From positions 62,001 through 126,000 of the forward strand of contig NZ_JAMKFA010000005.1 of the NCBI RefSeq assembly GCF_025499515.1: DNA of 64,000 nt, read 5' to 3'. The translations under genes were made by a program, and so were the position numbers. Position 1 is the stretch's first letter. Every line of letters begins with the position of its first letter. Shown in pieces: positions 26,121 to 34,147 of the stretch. The notes below the pieces were generated by a model that saw only the letters and a list, made by a program, of their open reading frames with translations, made no database searches and had not been told where the DNA came from. The DNA is from Flavobacterium odoriferum (GTDB lineage Bacteria; Bacteroidota; Bacteroidia; Flavobacteriales; Flavobacteriaceae).

Positions 26121-26489
26121 ATGAAAAAAGCTATTCTTATAATCAATATGCTATTTTTAGTTACTTTTTTTTCAAATGCACAAAATAATGACGATTTAAT
26201 TTTTAAAGACGGAAATCAAACAATTAAAATTGAGTTTGAAACTAAACAACCTTATTTAGAATTAAATAAAAATACTAAATTTATTGTTTCTGTTGAAAAT
26301 ATTGAGTTACAAAAAACTTCAATAATTGGTAGAGGAATTAGAATTTTAGGTTCAAATAATAAAACTGGTTTTGAATGTTCTGTTTTAGTTGATGAAAATG
26401 GGTTAGAAAATGGAAGGTTCAAAATGCGTTTAATCTATTATAATAAAGATGAATTAAAAACACATATTTTCATAATTCCTGTAAAATGA
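26121..26489 (+). CDS. Hypothetical secreted protein
   Basis: 122 residues. A signal peptide (residues 1-20, ending SNAQ) precedes a small all-beta domain with LELNKNTKFIVSVENIELQ and ending LKTHIFIIPVK. The beta pattern faintly recalls the small Ig-like repeats of gliding-motility protein GldM, but no assignment is safe. It starts 6 bp after ctaA, so is probably cotranscribed, and is convergent with the LytTR regulator gene 3 bp away. Confidence 0.55.
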   Translation: MKKAILIINMLFLVTFFSNAQNNDDLIFKDGNQTIKIEFETKQPYLELNKNTKFIVSVENIELQKTSIIGRGIRILGSNNKTGFECSVLVDENGLENGRFKMRLIYYNKDELKTHIFIIPVK

Positions 26490-26492
26490 TTT

Positions 26493-27245
26493 CTACCCAA
26501 TCCACTCTTTAAAATCGCCAACACGTTCTCTGGCTACAATAACCTCATCGTCTTTGTAAGTTGGTAAAATGATTTTTAATCTTGAATTCGAGTACACCTG
26601 AATTTCCTTCACCGCTTTCAGTGGAACAATGAATTTTCGGCTTACACGATAGAATTCTTTTGGATTGATTTCTGCTTCTACAACTTCTAAAGTAGAATCA
26701 ATTAAATAATCGCGATTGTCTAAAGTGTGAATATAAGTTCCTTTGTTTTCGCTGTAAAAACATTCTACTTCTTCAATTGAAATCACTTTTAATTGTTGTC
26801 CAATTTTTACTGAAAATCGCTTTTTATATTCTTTTTCCACTGGATTGACTAACATTCGCTTAATCGCTTCAAAATCTAATGAAATATTTTGCGCTTGATT
26901 TCTGGCTTTGAATTTATTGACCGCAACTTCTAAATCTTCTTCATCGATAGGTTTCAGCAAATAATCAATACTATTCAGTTTGAAAGCTCGTAGCGCATAT
27001 TCATCATAAGCAGTTGTGAAAATCACGGCGCTTTTAATATCAATTTGCTCAAATATCTCAAACGACAAACCATCAGACAATTGAATGTCCAAAAAAATCA
27101 AATCAGGATGCGGATTGTTTTGAAACCATTCAATAGCTTCTTCCACTGAATGTAACATCGTATTTACTTGCAAACCTAATTTTTCAACTTTGCGTTGCAA
27201 CAATCGTGCTGCTGGTTTTTCGTCTTCGATAATTAATATGTTCAT
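26493..27245 (-). CDS. LytTR family response regulator
   Basis: 250 residues. A receiver domain (1-120) with acidic E7-D8 and phospho-acceptor Asp53 in FLDIQLSDG is followed by a LytTR DNA-binding domain (about 145-245) with VECFYSENKGTYIHT and FYRVSRKFIVPLKAV. It pairs with the LytS-type kinase encoded upstream at 27689-29026. Last gene of a four-gene minus-strand run. Such pairs in Bacteroidota control envelope genes, but the regulon is unknown. Confidence 0.92.
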   Translation of the reverse strand: MNILIIEDEKPAARLLQRKVEKLGLQVNTMLHSVEEAIEWFQNNPHPDLIFLDIQLSDGLSFEIFEQIDIKSAVIFTTAYDEYALRAFKLNSIDYLLKPIDEEDLEVAVNKFKARNQAQNISLDFEAIKRMLVNPVEKEYKKRFSVKIGQQLKVISIEEVECFYSENKGTYIHTLDNRDYLIDSTLEVVEAEINPKEFYRVSRKFIVPLKAVKEIQVYSNSRLKIILPTYKDDEVIVARERVGDFKEWIG

Positions 27246-27296
27246 TGTTTTAAAACTTCAAAATTCAACATTCGTTGTTCAATATTCAGCGTTTGA

Positions 27297-27665
27297 TTAT
27301 TCCCACTTATTCGCTTTTTCTTTCTCCATAAATTCTTTAATCTTACGCTCTTCCCAGTTTTGACCCATGATAAAATCAGGTAAAAATACCGATAATCCGT
27401 GTGCTAACAATCCTAATCCCCAAAAGAAAGCGGTGAAAAAATTATGCGCTTGAAAATAACTTTCACCATCTTTTAAGTTTTGAATATTGATAATCACAAT
27501 CATAATATTGATGACCAAATAAACAACTGCGTGCGTGTAAAATCCTTTAATTTTCTTAACTCTTTTAACCGCTTGAAAATATCTTGCTTCTTCGGCATTG
27601 GATGGAATAAAGTTTTTAAACGCTTCTTTATCCATTCTACTATTGATTCTATCTTGTACACTCAT
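27297..27665 (-). CDS. 2TM domain protein
   Basis: 122 residues. The 2TM family layout is two membrane helices (about 42-60 and 78-100) with a preceding YFQAVKRVKKIKGFYTHAVVYL and a following EERKIKEFMEKEKANKWE tail. It is paralogous to the C-terminal domain of the adjacent kinase, and both end in NKWE. It lies between the kinase and regulator genes. Role unknown; an accessory sensor or membrane adaptor is plausible. Confidence 0.87.
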   Translation of the reverse strand: MSVQDRINSRMDKEAFKNFIPSNAEEARYFQAVKRVKKIKGFYTHAVVYLVINIMIVIINIQNLKDGESYFQAHNFFTAFFWGLGLLAHGLSVFLPDFIMGQNWEERKIKEFMEKEKANKWE

Positions 27666-27688
27666 GATTTCTTATTTTTTAAATTTAA

Positions 27689-29026
27689 TTATTCCCATTT
27701 ATTGCTTTTCTCTTCATCCTTTTTCAAAATTTCTTGAATTTTTCGTTCTTCCCACGAACTTCCGTAACCGAAAACTCTAAAAGCGTGAAAAACTAATCCC
27801 ATTCCCCAACCTAACATCGGAAACCAAAACCATTGAAATCCTGAGAAAGTTCTAAAATTGATAAACACTAAAACCGGAATTACGATGCAATAAGAAATTA
27901 AACTTCCGTAAAACTCTTTTATTTCTTTGACTCTTCTTGACGCTCTGTCATAAGCCGTTTGTTCATTATAATTATATGTTGTTTCCATAATACTTATTTG
28001 TTTGGTTAAAATCGGTAGAAATACTTTAAATTCTTTTTCGTTTTGTTCTACCAATACTTTTCTTTTGGTTAAAATTCCGTAGCGATTAACAATATTTTGT
28101 AATCCTACGCCTTTTCGGTCTTGTAAAACTTCTTTCTTTTGAAGATTGTTAGTGATGACTAACTGACCATTTTCAATACTAATCTTTACATGTAGCGGTT
28201 TTGCTTCGCTAACTACATTGTGCTTGATGCAATTTTCTAATAACAATTGTAACGAAAGCGGTACTACTTTAGCTTCTTCATTTTCAAAATTTTCTGGAAT
28301 TTCAAAAGTGATGCTGTTCTCAAATCGCATTTTTAGCAAATTCATGTACGTTTTCGCAAATTGTAATTCTTCTGCGACCGAAACCAATTCCTTATCTTTT
28401 TGCTCCAAAACATAACGATAAATCTTTGAAAGCGATGTTGTGAATTTTTGAGCATTTTCAGGATTCTCTTCAATCAGTGAACTCAATACATTCAAACTAT
28501 TAAAAAGAAAATGTGGATCGATTTGATTTTTTAAACTTTCAAACTGTGCCGAAGCCGTTCCTGCAATGATTTTTTGCTCTTTTAATTTGTTTTCCTGATA
28601 CGACTTGTAGAAATAAACTAAATGAATTACCAATGAAACAATAATTGTAATCACCATTGCGACAACATAATTAGCTGGCATTTCGTTTTGAATAAATTCT
28701 TGAATTGTTTTGTTTTCAAACCCAACATCTTCCAACATTCGCAAAAAGAAAATAGCCAATCCCGAAACAAAAAACGAAGCTAAAAATCCGATTACCAATC
28801 GTTTTAAATGAAATCGATTCTTTTCAAAATGTTTATCTAATTGAATAAAAATTAAAGCATTGGTAAAATAAAGTACTACACTGTACAACATCGTAAAAAT
28901 GAAATTCCATTTTAATGAAAGAAGACTTGGTAAACTTCTAGTGATTACAATATTTACGCCTTGAAGTATTGCAAAAATTACAATTCCTATCAATACTGCT
29001 TTAACTATTTCTCTTGAATATTTCAT
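27689..29026 (-). CDS. LytS-type histidine kinase fused to a 2TM domain
   Basis: 445 residues. Four membrane helices (about 10-28, 42-62, 77-97, 120-140) are followed by a His-kinase domain with H172 in IDPHFLFNSLN and an ATPase part with LLLENCIKHN and GVGLQNIVNRYG. From Met347 (METTYNYNEQ) the frame continues without a stop into a 2TM domain ending NKWE. In related arrangements the 2TM part is expected as a separate gene. Here it is a read-through fusion, or a second start is used at 27988 to give a 99-residue protein. The partner regulator is at 26493. Confidence 0.85.
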   Translation of the reverse strand: MKYSREIVKAVLIGIVIFAILQGVNIVITRSLPSLLSLKWNFIFTMLYSVVLYFTNALIFIQLDKHFEKNRFHLKRLVIGFLASFFVSGLAIFFLRMLEDVGFENKTIQEFIQNEMPANYVVAMVITIIVSLVIHLVYFYKSYQENKLKEQKIIAGTASAQFESLKNQIDPHFLFNSLNVLSSLIEENPENAQKFTTSLSKIYRYVLEQKDKELVSVAEELQFAKTYMNLLKMRFENSITFEIPENFENEEAKVVPLSLQLLLENCIKHNVVSEAKPLHVKISIENGQLVITNNLQKKEVLQDRKGVGLQNIVNRYGILTKRKVLVEQNEKEFKVFLPILTKQISIMETTYNYNEQTAYDRASRRVKEIKEFYGSLISYCIVIPVLVFINFRTFSGFQWFWFPMLGWGMGLVFHAFRVFGYGSSWEERKIQEILKKDEEKSNKWE

Positions 29027-29036
29027 TTTAAAAATT

Positions 29037-29657
29037 TTATTTACAAGCTTTTACAGCTTCTTGCGCTCTATCTAACCCCCAACTTGGATGAAAAGCTGTT
29101 TCAGGTTTAAAAGTAGCAAAAAGTTCGATAGATTTTTCAATTTGAGCACACATTGGTTTTGTGTCTTGACCAAAATATTGTGCCATTCCAATTTCAAACG
29201 AAGCTTTTTGAAACACAACTCTCGGATTTTCAGGAGCAATTTTGTAAGCTTTATTTAAAATGTACATTACATCACCCGATAATTTTTGTCCGTTTGTCAT
29301 TGGATCATAAACAATTGAAGCCGTGTGAATCATAGCTTGCATAACTAAAACTTCTGGATTGTCCATTGCTAAATCGTTACAAAAATCTTGTGCTTTTTGA
29401 GCCGATTCAATTAATGATAACATTTTAGTTTTGTCTTGTTCACCAAAAGCTTGTGTAGTGTTTATTAATGCGATGTAATAATTTGGCAACCAATTTGTTT
29501 TTTCAACAGAAGCAATTTTCTCGAATTGAACTAATACTTCTTTTGAATTTCCGTTTTTCCAAGTTTGCAAGGCTTTTTTCATTCCTTGATCAAACTGTGT
29601 TTGCGCTGATACAATCGAAGCGACAAACATGGCGATGATAGTGATTAATTTTGTCAT
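29037..29657 (-). CDS. Secreted TPR-like protein
   Basis: 206 residues. A signal peptide (residues 1-18, ending VSAQ) precedes alpha-helical repeats with TPR-like spacing (YYIALINTTQAFG, VLVMQAMIHTAS, NPRVVFQKASFEIG). The gene lies 10 bp upstream of the histidine kinase gene and starts the LytS/LytTR run, so it may be a periplasmic accessory or target. No specific family recognised. Confidence 0.65.
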   Translation of the reverse strand: MTKLITIIAMFVASIVSAQTQFDQGMKKALQTWKNGNSKEVLVQFEKIASVEKTNWLPNYYIALINTTQAFGEQDKTKMLSLIESAQKAQDFCNDLAMDNPEVLVMQAMIHTASIVYDPMTNGQKLSGDVMYILNKAYKIAPENPRVVFQKASFEIGMAQYFGQDTKPMCAQIEKSIELFATFKPETAFHPSWGLDRAQEAVKACK

Positions 29658-29692
29658 GATTAATTTTGTTTAATGGTTAAACTGTTCGTTTT

Positions 29693-29773
29693 TTAATTTT
29701 GATCTTGTTTTTGTTCTTGCGCTTGAACTATCTTATTTTGATGAAGCAAAGTTGCAACAGAAATCGCACCCAT
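29693..29773 (-). CDS. Possible small peptide upstream of the LytS locus
   Basis: A 26-residue frame (MGAISVATLLHQNKIVQAQE and a Gln/Asp-rich end) lies 35 bp upstream of the TPR-like gene in the 267-bp gap. The frame is also open upstream for about 19 codons without an ATG, so it may be the tail of a decayed gene. Weak support. Confidence 0.2.
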   Translation of the reverse strand: MGAISVATLLHQNKIVQAQEQKQDQN

Positions 29774-29863
29774 AAAATTGAAACTAACCGAACTGTCATT
29801 TTTTGAGGATGAATTGTAAATTTTGGTTTTCTAATCCTGTTTTAATTTAAAAAATTAACTTTG

Positions 29864-29871
29864 CATTGCTG
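29864..29871 (+). promoter_or_regulatory. -7 element of the HPP gene
   Basis: TAACTTTG, exact TAnnTTTG match, 53 bp upstream of the ATG. Confidence 0.5.
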
Positions 29872-29924
29872 ATACTAAAGGAAAAATTAAAAAAACTAAA
29901 CCCAAATTCTTATAAATAAAACAA

Positions 29925-30518
29925 ATGAAAAAAAAGCTAAAACGCAATTACAGAAAAGCAAAATATGTTTTATACAAAGAAACTTTAGTTGATTTTAAAG
30001 AACACTTTTGGGCTTTTTTAGGGTCGTTTGTAGGTTTAGGAATCATTAGTTTATTGCAATTCAGAATTTTCTCAACATCAGACAATGTTTTTTTAATTGG
30101 TTCTTTTGGTGCTACCTGTGTTTTGGTATATGGAGTTATTGAAAGTCCTCTAGCGCAACCTCGAAACCTTATTGGAGGTCATGTGATTTCAGCAATAATT
30201 GGAGTTAGCATTTATAAATTATTTCCTGATTTAATTTGGGTTGCAGCTCCTTTAGCTGTTTCCTTATCAATTGTATTAATGCAAATTACAAAAACCTTAC
30301 ATCCTCCTGGTGGAGCTACTGCTTTAATTGCTATTGCAGGTTCCGATAAAATAAAAGAATTGGGGTACTGGTATGTGATTTCGCCCGTTTTATCTGGTGC
30401 TATTATTCTTTTGATAACCGCTTTAATTTTCAACAATATCCCCTCAAAAAGACACTATCCTTCAAAAGGTAATTTTTTATCAAAAAAAGAGCTCAAAAAA
30501 CGCATTCCTTTTCTGTAA
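29925..30518 (+). CDS. HPP family membrane protein
   Basis: 197 residues. Four membrane helices with the two family motifs: LAQPRNLIGGHVISA and TLHPPGGATALIA, the HPP sequence that names the family. Plant and cyanobacterial members transport nitrite across membranes; bacterial roles are mostly untested. A basic N-terminus and C-terminus suggest cytoplasmic ends. The glutaminase gene follows after 27 bp, so a nitrogen-related operon is possible (inference). Confidence 0.87.
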   Translation: MKKKLKRNYRKAKYVLYKETLVDFKEHFWAFLGSFVGLGIISLLQFRIFSTSDNVFLIGSFGATCVLVYGVIESPLAQPRNLIGGHVISAIIGVSIYKLFPDLIWVAAPLAVSLSIVLMQITKTLHPPGGATALIAIAGSDKIKELGYWYVISPVLSGAIILLITALIFNNIPSKRHYPSKGNFLSKKELKKRIPFL

Positions 30519-30545
30519 GTAACTATTTTTACCAAAATTAGTTTC

Positions 30546-31460
30546 ATGGCATACCAAGATATTTTAGACGGAATCTATAACGAAGTCATCCAAATTGAAA
30601 ACACCGGAAAAGTAGCCGATTACATTCCAGAATTAGCAAAAATTGATGCTAATAAGTACGGAATTGCATTGGTAGACAAACATCAAAACGTGTTTACAAA
30701 AGGTGATGCTTTGGAGAAATTTTCGATTCAGAGTATTTCAAAAGTCATTACCACTTCGCTTATATTTTCTAAAATTGGAAACGATTTATGGGAACGCGTA
30801 GGTTATGAACCTTCGGGAAATTCGTTTAATTCGTTAGTGCAATTGGAAAACGAAAATGGTATTCCAAGAAATCCATTCATCAATGCTGGCGCTTTAGTTA
30901 TTGCCGATTTAATGTTAGAACATTTTGAAAATCCAAAAGCATTCCTTCTTGATTTCGTAAGAGAACTGACCGAAAATCCAAACATCAATTACAACGAAAA
31001 TGTAGCACAATCTGAAAAAGCTTTCGGTTACAGAAATGCAGCTTTGGTAAACTTTATCAAATCATTCAACAACATCAAAAACGAACCAGAGGCGGTATTA
31101 GACTTTTATTATCATCAATGCTCTATTGAAATGAGTTGCGTGGATTTAGCTAAATGTTTTCAAGTTTTCGCTAATAATGGGGTAATTCCTAAAAGTGATA
31201 AAAAATTCCTATCCACAAGCAAATGCAAACGCATGAATGCTTTAATGCAAATGTGTGGTTTTTATGATCAAGCGGGCGAATTTACTTTTAAAGTTGGGCT
31301 TCCTGGAAAAAGTGGTGTTGGTGGTGGCGTCGTTGCGGTTTTCCCAAATCATTACACCGTAGCGGTTTGGAGTCCGAAATTAAACAAAAAAGGAAATTCA
31401 TTTTATGGATTAGAAACCTTAGAACGATTAACAACAGAAACCTCGTTATCCATATTTTAA
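30546..31460 (+). CDS. glsA: Glutaminase A
   Basis: 304 residues, standard for the serine-dependent glutaminase family. The nucleophile motif is FSIQSISKV (Ser63, Lys66 as SxxK), with NPFINAGAL and the late segment GLPGKSGVGGGVVAVFP. It hydrolyses glutamine to glutamate and ammonia in the cytosol. It lies downstream of the HPP transporter-like gene. Confidence 0.95.
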   Translation: MAYQDILDGIYNEVIQIENTGKVADYIPELAKIDANKYGIALVDKHQNVFTKGDALEKFSIQSISKVITTSLIFSKIGNDLWERVGYEPSGNSFNSLVQLENENGIPRNPFINAGALVIADLMLEHFENPKAFLLDFVRELTENPNINYNENVAQSEKAFGYRNAALVNFIKSFNNIKNEPEAVLDFYYHQCSIEMSCVDLAKCFQVFANNGVIPKSDKKFLSTSKCKRMNALMQMCGFYDQAGEFTFKVGLPGKSGVGGGVVAVFPNHYTVAVWSPKLNKKGNSFYGLETLERLTTETSLSIF

Positions 31461-31510
31461 AATCTTATCAACAATTCGCAAAAGCAAAAAAGTTTCTCGT
31501 AAATAATAAT

Positions 31511-31518
31511 TACTTTTG
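31511..31518 (+). promoter_or_regulatory. -7 element of the pRiA4b ORF-3-like gene
   Basis: TACTTTTG, exact TAnnTTTG match, 23 bp upstream of the ATG. Confidence 0.55.
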
Positions 31519-31541
31519 CAGTTCTTAAAATTTCAACGATT

Positions 31542-32090
31542 ATGATTTATAAATTCAGAGCTATTCTCGATGCTGAAGAAGATATTTTTAGAGATATTGC
31601 CATCGAAAGCGACAATTCATTAGAAGATTTACACAATGCGTTAATCAATGCATTTGGTTTTGACGGAACAGAAGTAGGCGCTTTTTATACGTGTGCAAAC
31701 GATTGGTCTTGGCATGAAGAAGATGGTATTCCGTTGTTTGATACAGGTGATATTCCTGGGGAAATCAAAACTATGGCTGAATATAGATTAGACGATTTAG
31801 TTCACGAACAAAACACTAAATTAGTATATGTGTATGATTTGTTTTCGATGTGGACATTTTTCTTAGAATTAGCCGCTATTGAAGAAAAAGCTCTTAGTGA
31901 AACATATCCTGCTTTATTATTTTCACACGGCGAACTTCCAGCTGAGGCTTTACAAAGTGGTATGCGAGGAGATTTATCTGACGAAGATATGTTTGGCGAA
32001 TTTGAAGATGATTTAGATGATGATGACTTCGACATGTTTGATGGAGACGATAGTTTTGAAGACATGGGATTTGAAGAAAATTGGAACTAA
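31542..32090 (+). CDS. Plasmid pRiA4b ORF-3-like protein
   Basis: 182 residues. The family pattern is present: YKFRAILDAEEDIFRDIAI, the helix LEDLHNALINAFGFD and the later KLVYVYDLFSMWTFFLEL. The last 35 residues are almost entirely Asp/Glu/Phe. The family was named from a plasmid ORF and its function is unknown; this chromosomal copy has no mobile-element context. A terminator hairpin follows at 32135-32169. Confidence 0.85.
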   Translation: MIYKFRAILDAEEDIFRDIAIESDNSLEDLHNALINAFGFDGTEVGAFYTCANDWSWHEEDGIPLFDTGDIPGEIKTMAEYRLDDLVHEQNTKLVYVYDLFSMWTFFLELAAIEEKALSETYPALLFSHGELPAEALQSGMRGDLSDEDMFGEFEDDLDDDDFDMFDGDDSFEDMGFEENWN

Positions 32091-32134
32091 AAGCCAAAGA
32101 ATTAAAAAGAATAAACCAAAATACAATCTTTAAA

Positions 32135-32173
32135 AGCCAAGAAAAAACAACACCAGTTCTATCTTGGCTCTTT
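32135..32173 (+). terminator. Terminator of the pRiA4b ORF-3-like gene
   Basis: AGCCAAGA (32135-32142) pairs with TCTTGGCT (32162-32169), followed by CTTTT. Confidence 0.65.
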
Positions 32174-32190
32174 TATCTAAACTATAAAAA

Positions 32191-33249
32191 ATGATCAATC
32201 TATTTAACGCACATATTGAAAACCTATCTATTCACCGCGTAGGAAATAAAAGTAGAAACGAAGCTATTTTCTTATCTGAAAATCCATACGGATTGAATGA
32301 TGAAATCATGCCTTTATTAAAAGAATTTTTCTTTAAACCATTTCGTGAAAAAGAAGAAAATTACTTTCAGTTTGCTCACGAAGTAGATTTAGAATACAAC
32401 GAAATGTACAATTTTGCTTCAGAAGTTTTCAATAACCCAAGCGAAATTCACAACGTTTCAAAAAAAATCACAAAACACCTTTTTGAGCAATCGAATCATC
32501 CGCATATTAAAAACGGAGAAGTGTATGTAGCCTATTTTACACACGTTTCTATTGATAATAATGTAGTTGACGCTATTGGTGTTTTCAAAAGTGAAGTACA
32601 AACCGATTTCTTACAATTCGAAGAAAAAGAAAGCAACTTAGAAATGATTTTACAACAAGGAATCAACTTGAATAAGTTAGATAAAGGTTGTATCATTTTC
32701 AATTATAAAAAAGAAGAAGGCTACAAAATTTTAACCGTAGATAGCAATCGTTACGATGCGCGTTATTGGTTAGAGCATTTCTTATCAGTTGATGCGTTTC
32801 AAGATGAAAACTTCATGACGAAGAAATACTTAAAATTCTGTCAAGAGTTTGCCAAAGAAGTAGTTTTACCTGCTGAAGACAAGCAACAAGAAGTATTGTT
32901 TATGAACCGTGCTATCAATCATTTTGCGAAAAATGATGAGTTTGAAGAAACGGCTTTCTTAAACGAAGTAATGCAAAATCCTGAATTCATTCCAGAATTC
33001 AAAAATTATAAAGTAGATAAAGGAGCTAAATACAGCATCGAAGACGTTTCAAGTTTTCCAATTGCAAATGCTGCCGTTACTGATGTGCGTCGTACGTTAA
33101 AAAACACAATTCAATTAGATACCAATATTCAAATCAAATTAGATTTCATCAACCCAGAAAGCGCTGAGAAATTCGTTGAAAAAGGTTGGGACGAAGAAAA
33201 ACAAATGTATTATTACTTGGTTTACTTCAATAAAGAACAGAAATCATAA
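32191..33249 (+). CDS. NdpA/YejK-like nucleoid-associated protein
   Basis: 352 residues. The start INLFNAHIENLSIHRVGNKSRNEA and the later YVAYFTHVSIDNNVVDAIGVFKSE match the NA37/NdpA family. The middle region has KLDKGCIIFNY and DSNRYDARYWLEHFL, and the C-terminus IKLDFINPESAEKF. Family members bind the nucleoid in E. coli (YejK). Sole gene with its own terminator. Confidence 0.85.
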   Translation: MINLFNAHIENLSIHRVGNKSRNEAIFLSENPYGLNDEIMPLLKEFFFKPFREKEENYFQFAHEVDLEYNEMYNFASEVFNNPSEIHNVSKKITKHLFEQSNHPHIKNGEVYVAYFTHVSIDNNVVDAIGVFKSEVQTDFLQFEEKESNLEMILQQGINLNKLDKGCIIFNYKKEEGYKILTVDSNRYDARYWLEHFLSVDAFQDENFMTKKYLKFCQEFAKEVVLPAEDKQQEVLFMNRAINHFAKNDEFEETAFLNEVMQNPEFIPEFKNYKVDKGAKYSIEDVSSFPIANAAVTDVRRTLKNTIQLDTNIQIKLDFINPESAEKFVEKGWDEEKQMYYYLVYFNKEQKS

Positions 33250-33270
33250 GACATTTACATACAAAATATT

Positions 33271-33307
33271 AAACCTCAATTACAACTTTGTACTTGAGGT
33301 TTTTTTT
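33271..33307 (+). terminator. Terminator of the NdpA-like gene
   Basis: AAACCTCAA (33271-33279) pairs with TTGAGGTTT (33294-33302), and a T run follows. Confidence 0.85.
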
Positions 33308-33342
33308 GAAAGAACTTTAACAAAATATTTTGTTTAACTTTT

Positions 33343-33373
33343 TTGATTGTAAATTAAACATTCTTTATCTTTG
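33343..33373 (+). promoter_or_regulatory. Promoter of the TetR-like gene
   Basis: TTG (33343-33345), a 20-bp spacer and TATCTTTG (33366-33373), 17 bp before the ATG. Confidence 0.65.
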
Positions 33374-33390
33374 ATAAAATTTTAAAAGTC

Positions 33391-34050
33391 ATGGCAAAGA
33401 AGAAAGAGATTACTAATCAAGATATTTTAGGTTTCTACATTGATTATTTTTTAGAAAATAACAAAGCGCCACATTCGGTATATAAATTTGCGAAGCAATA
33501 CAACTTTGAAGAAACTGTATTTTATGCTAATTTTTCATCTTTTGAACAAATTGAAAAAACCTTTTTCACTTCATTATTTCATCAAACAATGGGTTTGTTA
33601 GAAAAAAGCGAAGATTTCGAATCGTATGATGCACGAACTAAATTATTAAGTTTTTATTTCACGTATTTTGAAATGTTAACCGCAAACAGAAGTTTCACGG
33701 TTGCACTTTTAAAAGAAGACAAAAACAAATTAAAAAGCCTTTCTAAATTAACAGAATTAAGAAAACACTTCAAGCAATTCTTTGATACTTTAGATATTGA
33801 AAAAATCGATTTAAAACAAGAAAAATTAATTGAATTTCAAGAAAAAACCATGAGCGAAATGGCTTGGTTCCAATTCTTATTCACTTTGAAATTTTGGATA
33901 GAAGACACTTCACTATCTTTTGAAAAAACTGATATTTTTATTGAAAAATCAGTCAACACCAGTTTTGATTTAATGGATATTGCACCTTTGAAAAGTTTAA
34001 TTGACTTCGGAAAATTTATGTGGCAAGAAAAAGCTTCATTTAAAATGTAA
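33391..34050 (+). CDS. TetR/AcrR-like regulator
   Basis: 219 residues. The N-terminal 60 residues have TetR HTH spacing (DILGFYIDYFLENNKAPHSVYKFAKQYNF... with ETVFYANFSSFEQIEKTFF), and the rest is helical like a TetR ligand domain. It precedes the AarF-like kinase gene by 97 bp in the same direction, a pairing that suggests either a regulator or a partner for it. Ligand unknown. Confidence 0.75.
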   Translation: MAKKKEITNQDILGFYIDYFLENNKAPHSVYKFAKQYNFEETVFYANFSSFEQIEKTFFTSLFHQTMGLLEKSEDFESYDARTKLLSFYFTYFEMLTANRSFTVALLKEDKNKLKSLSKLTELRKHFKQFFDTLDIEKIDLKQEKLIEFQEKTMSEMAWFQFLFTLKFWIEDTSLSFEKTDIFIEKSVNTSFDLMDIAPLKSLIDFGKFMWQEKASFKM

Positions 34051-34147
34051 TTTTATGAAATCGCTACAAACAAACATTTGCGCAAGCAAAATCTTCTAAC
34101 AAAAAAGCGATACCATTTTTTACCGCTGAAAAATAAAGTCAAAAAAA

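Noticed and set aside
29693..29773. A confident small-protein gene upstream of the LytS locus
   Set aside because: Only 26 codons, no promoter or relative that I recognise; listed as a low-confidence feature only.
31542..32090. Mobile-element origin of the pRiA4b ORF-3-like gene
   Set aside because: Although the family name comes from a plasmid, there are no terminal repeats, transposase or integrase nearby, and the gene has a normal promoter and terminator.
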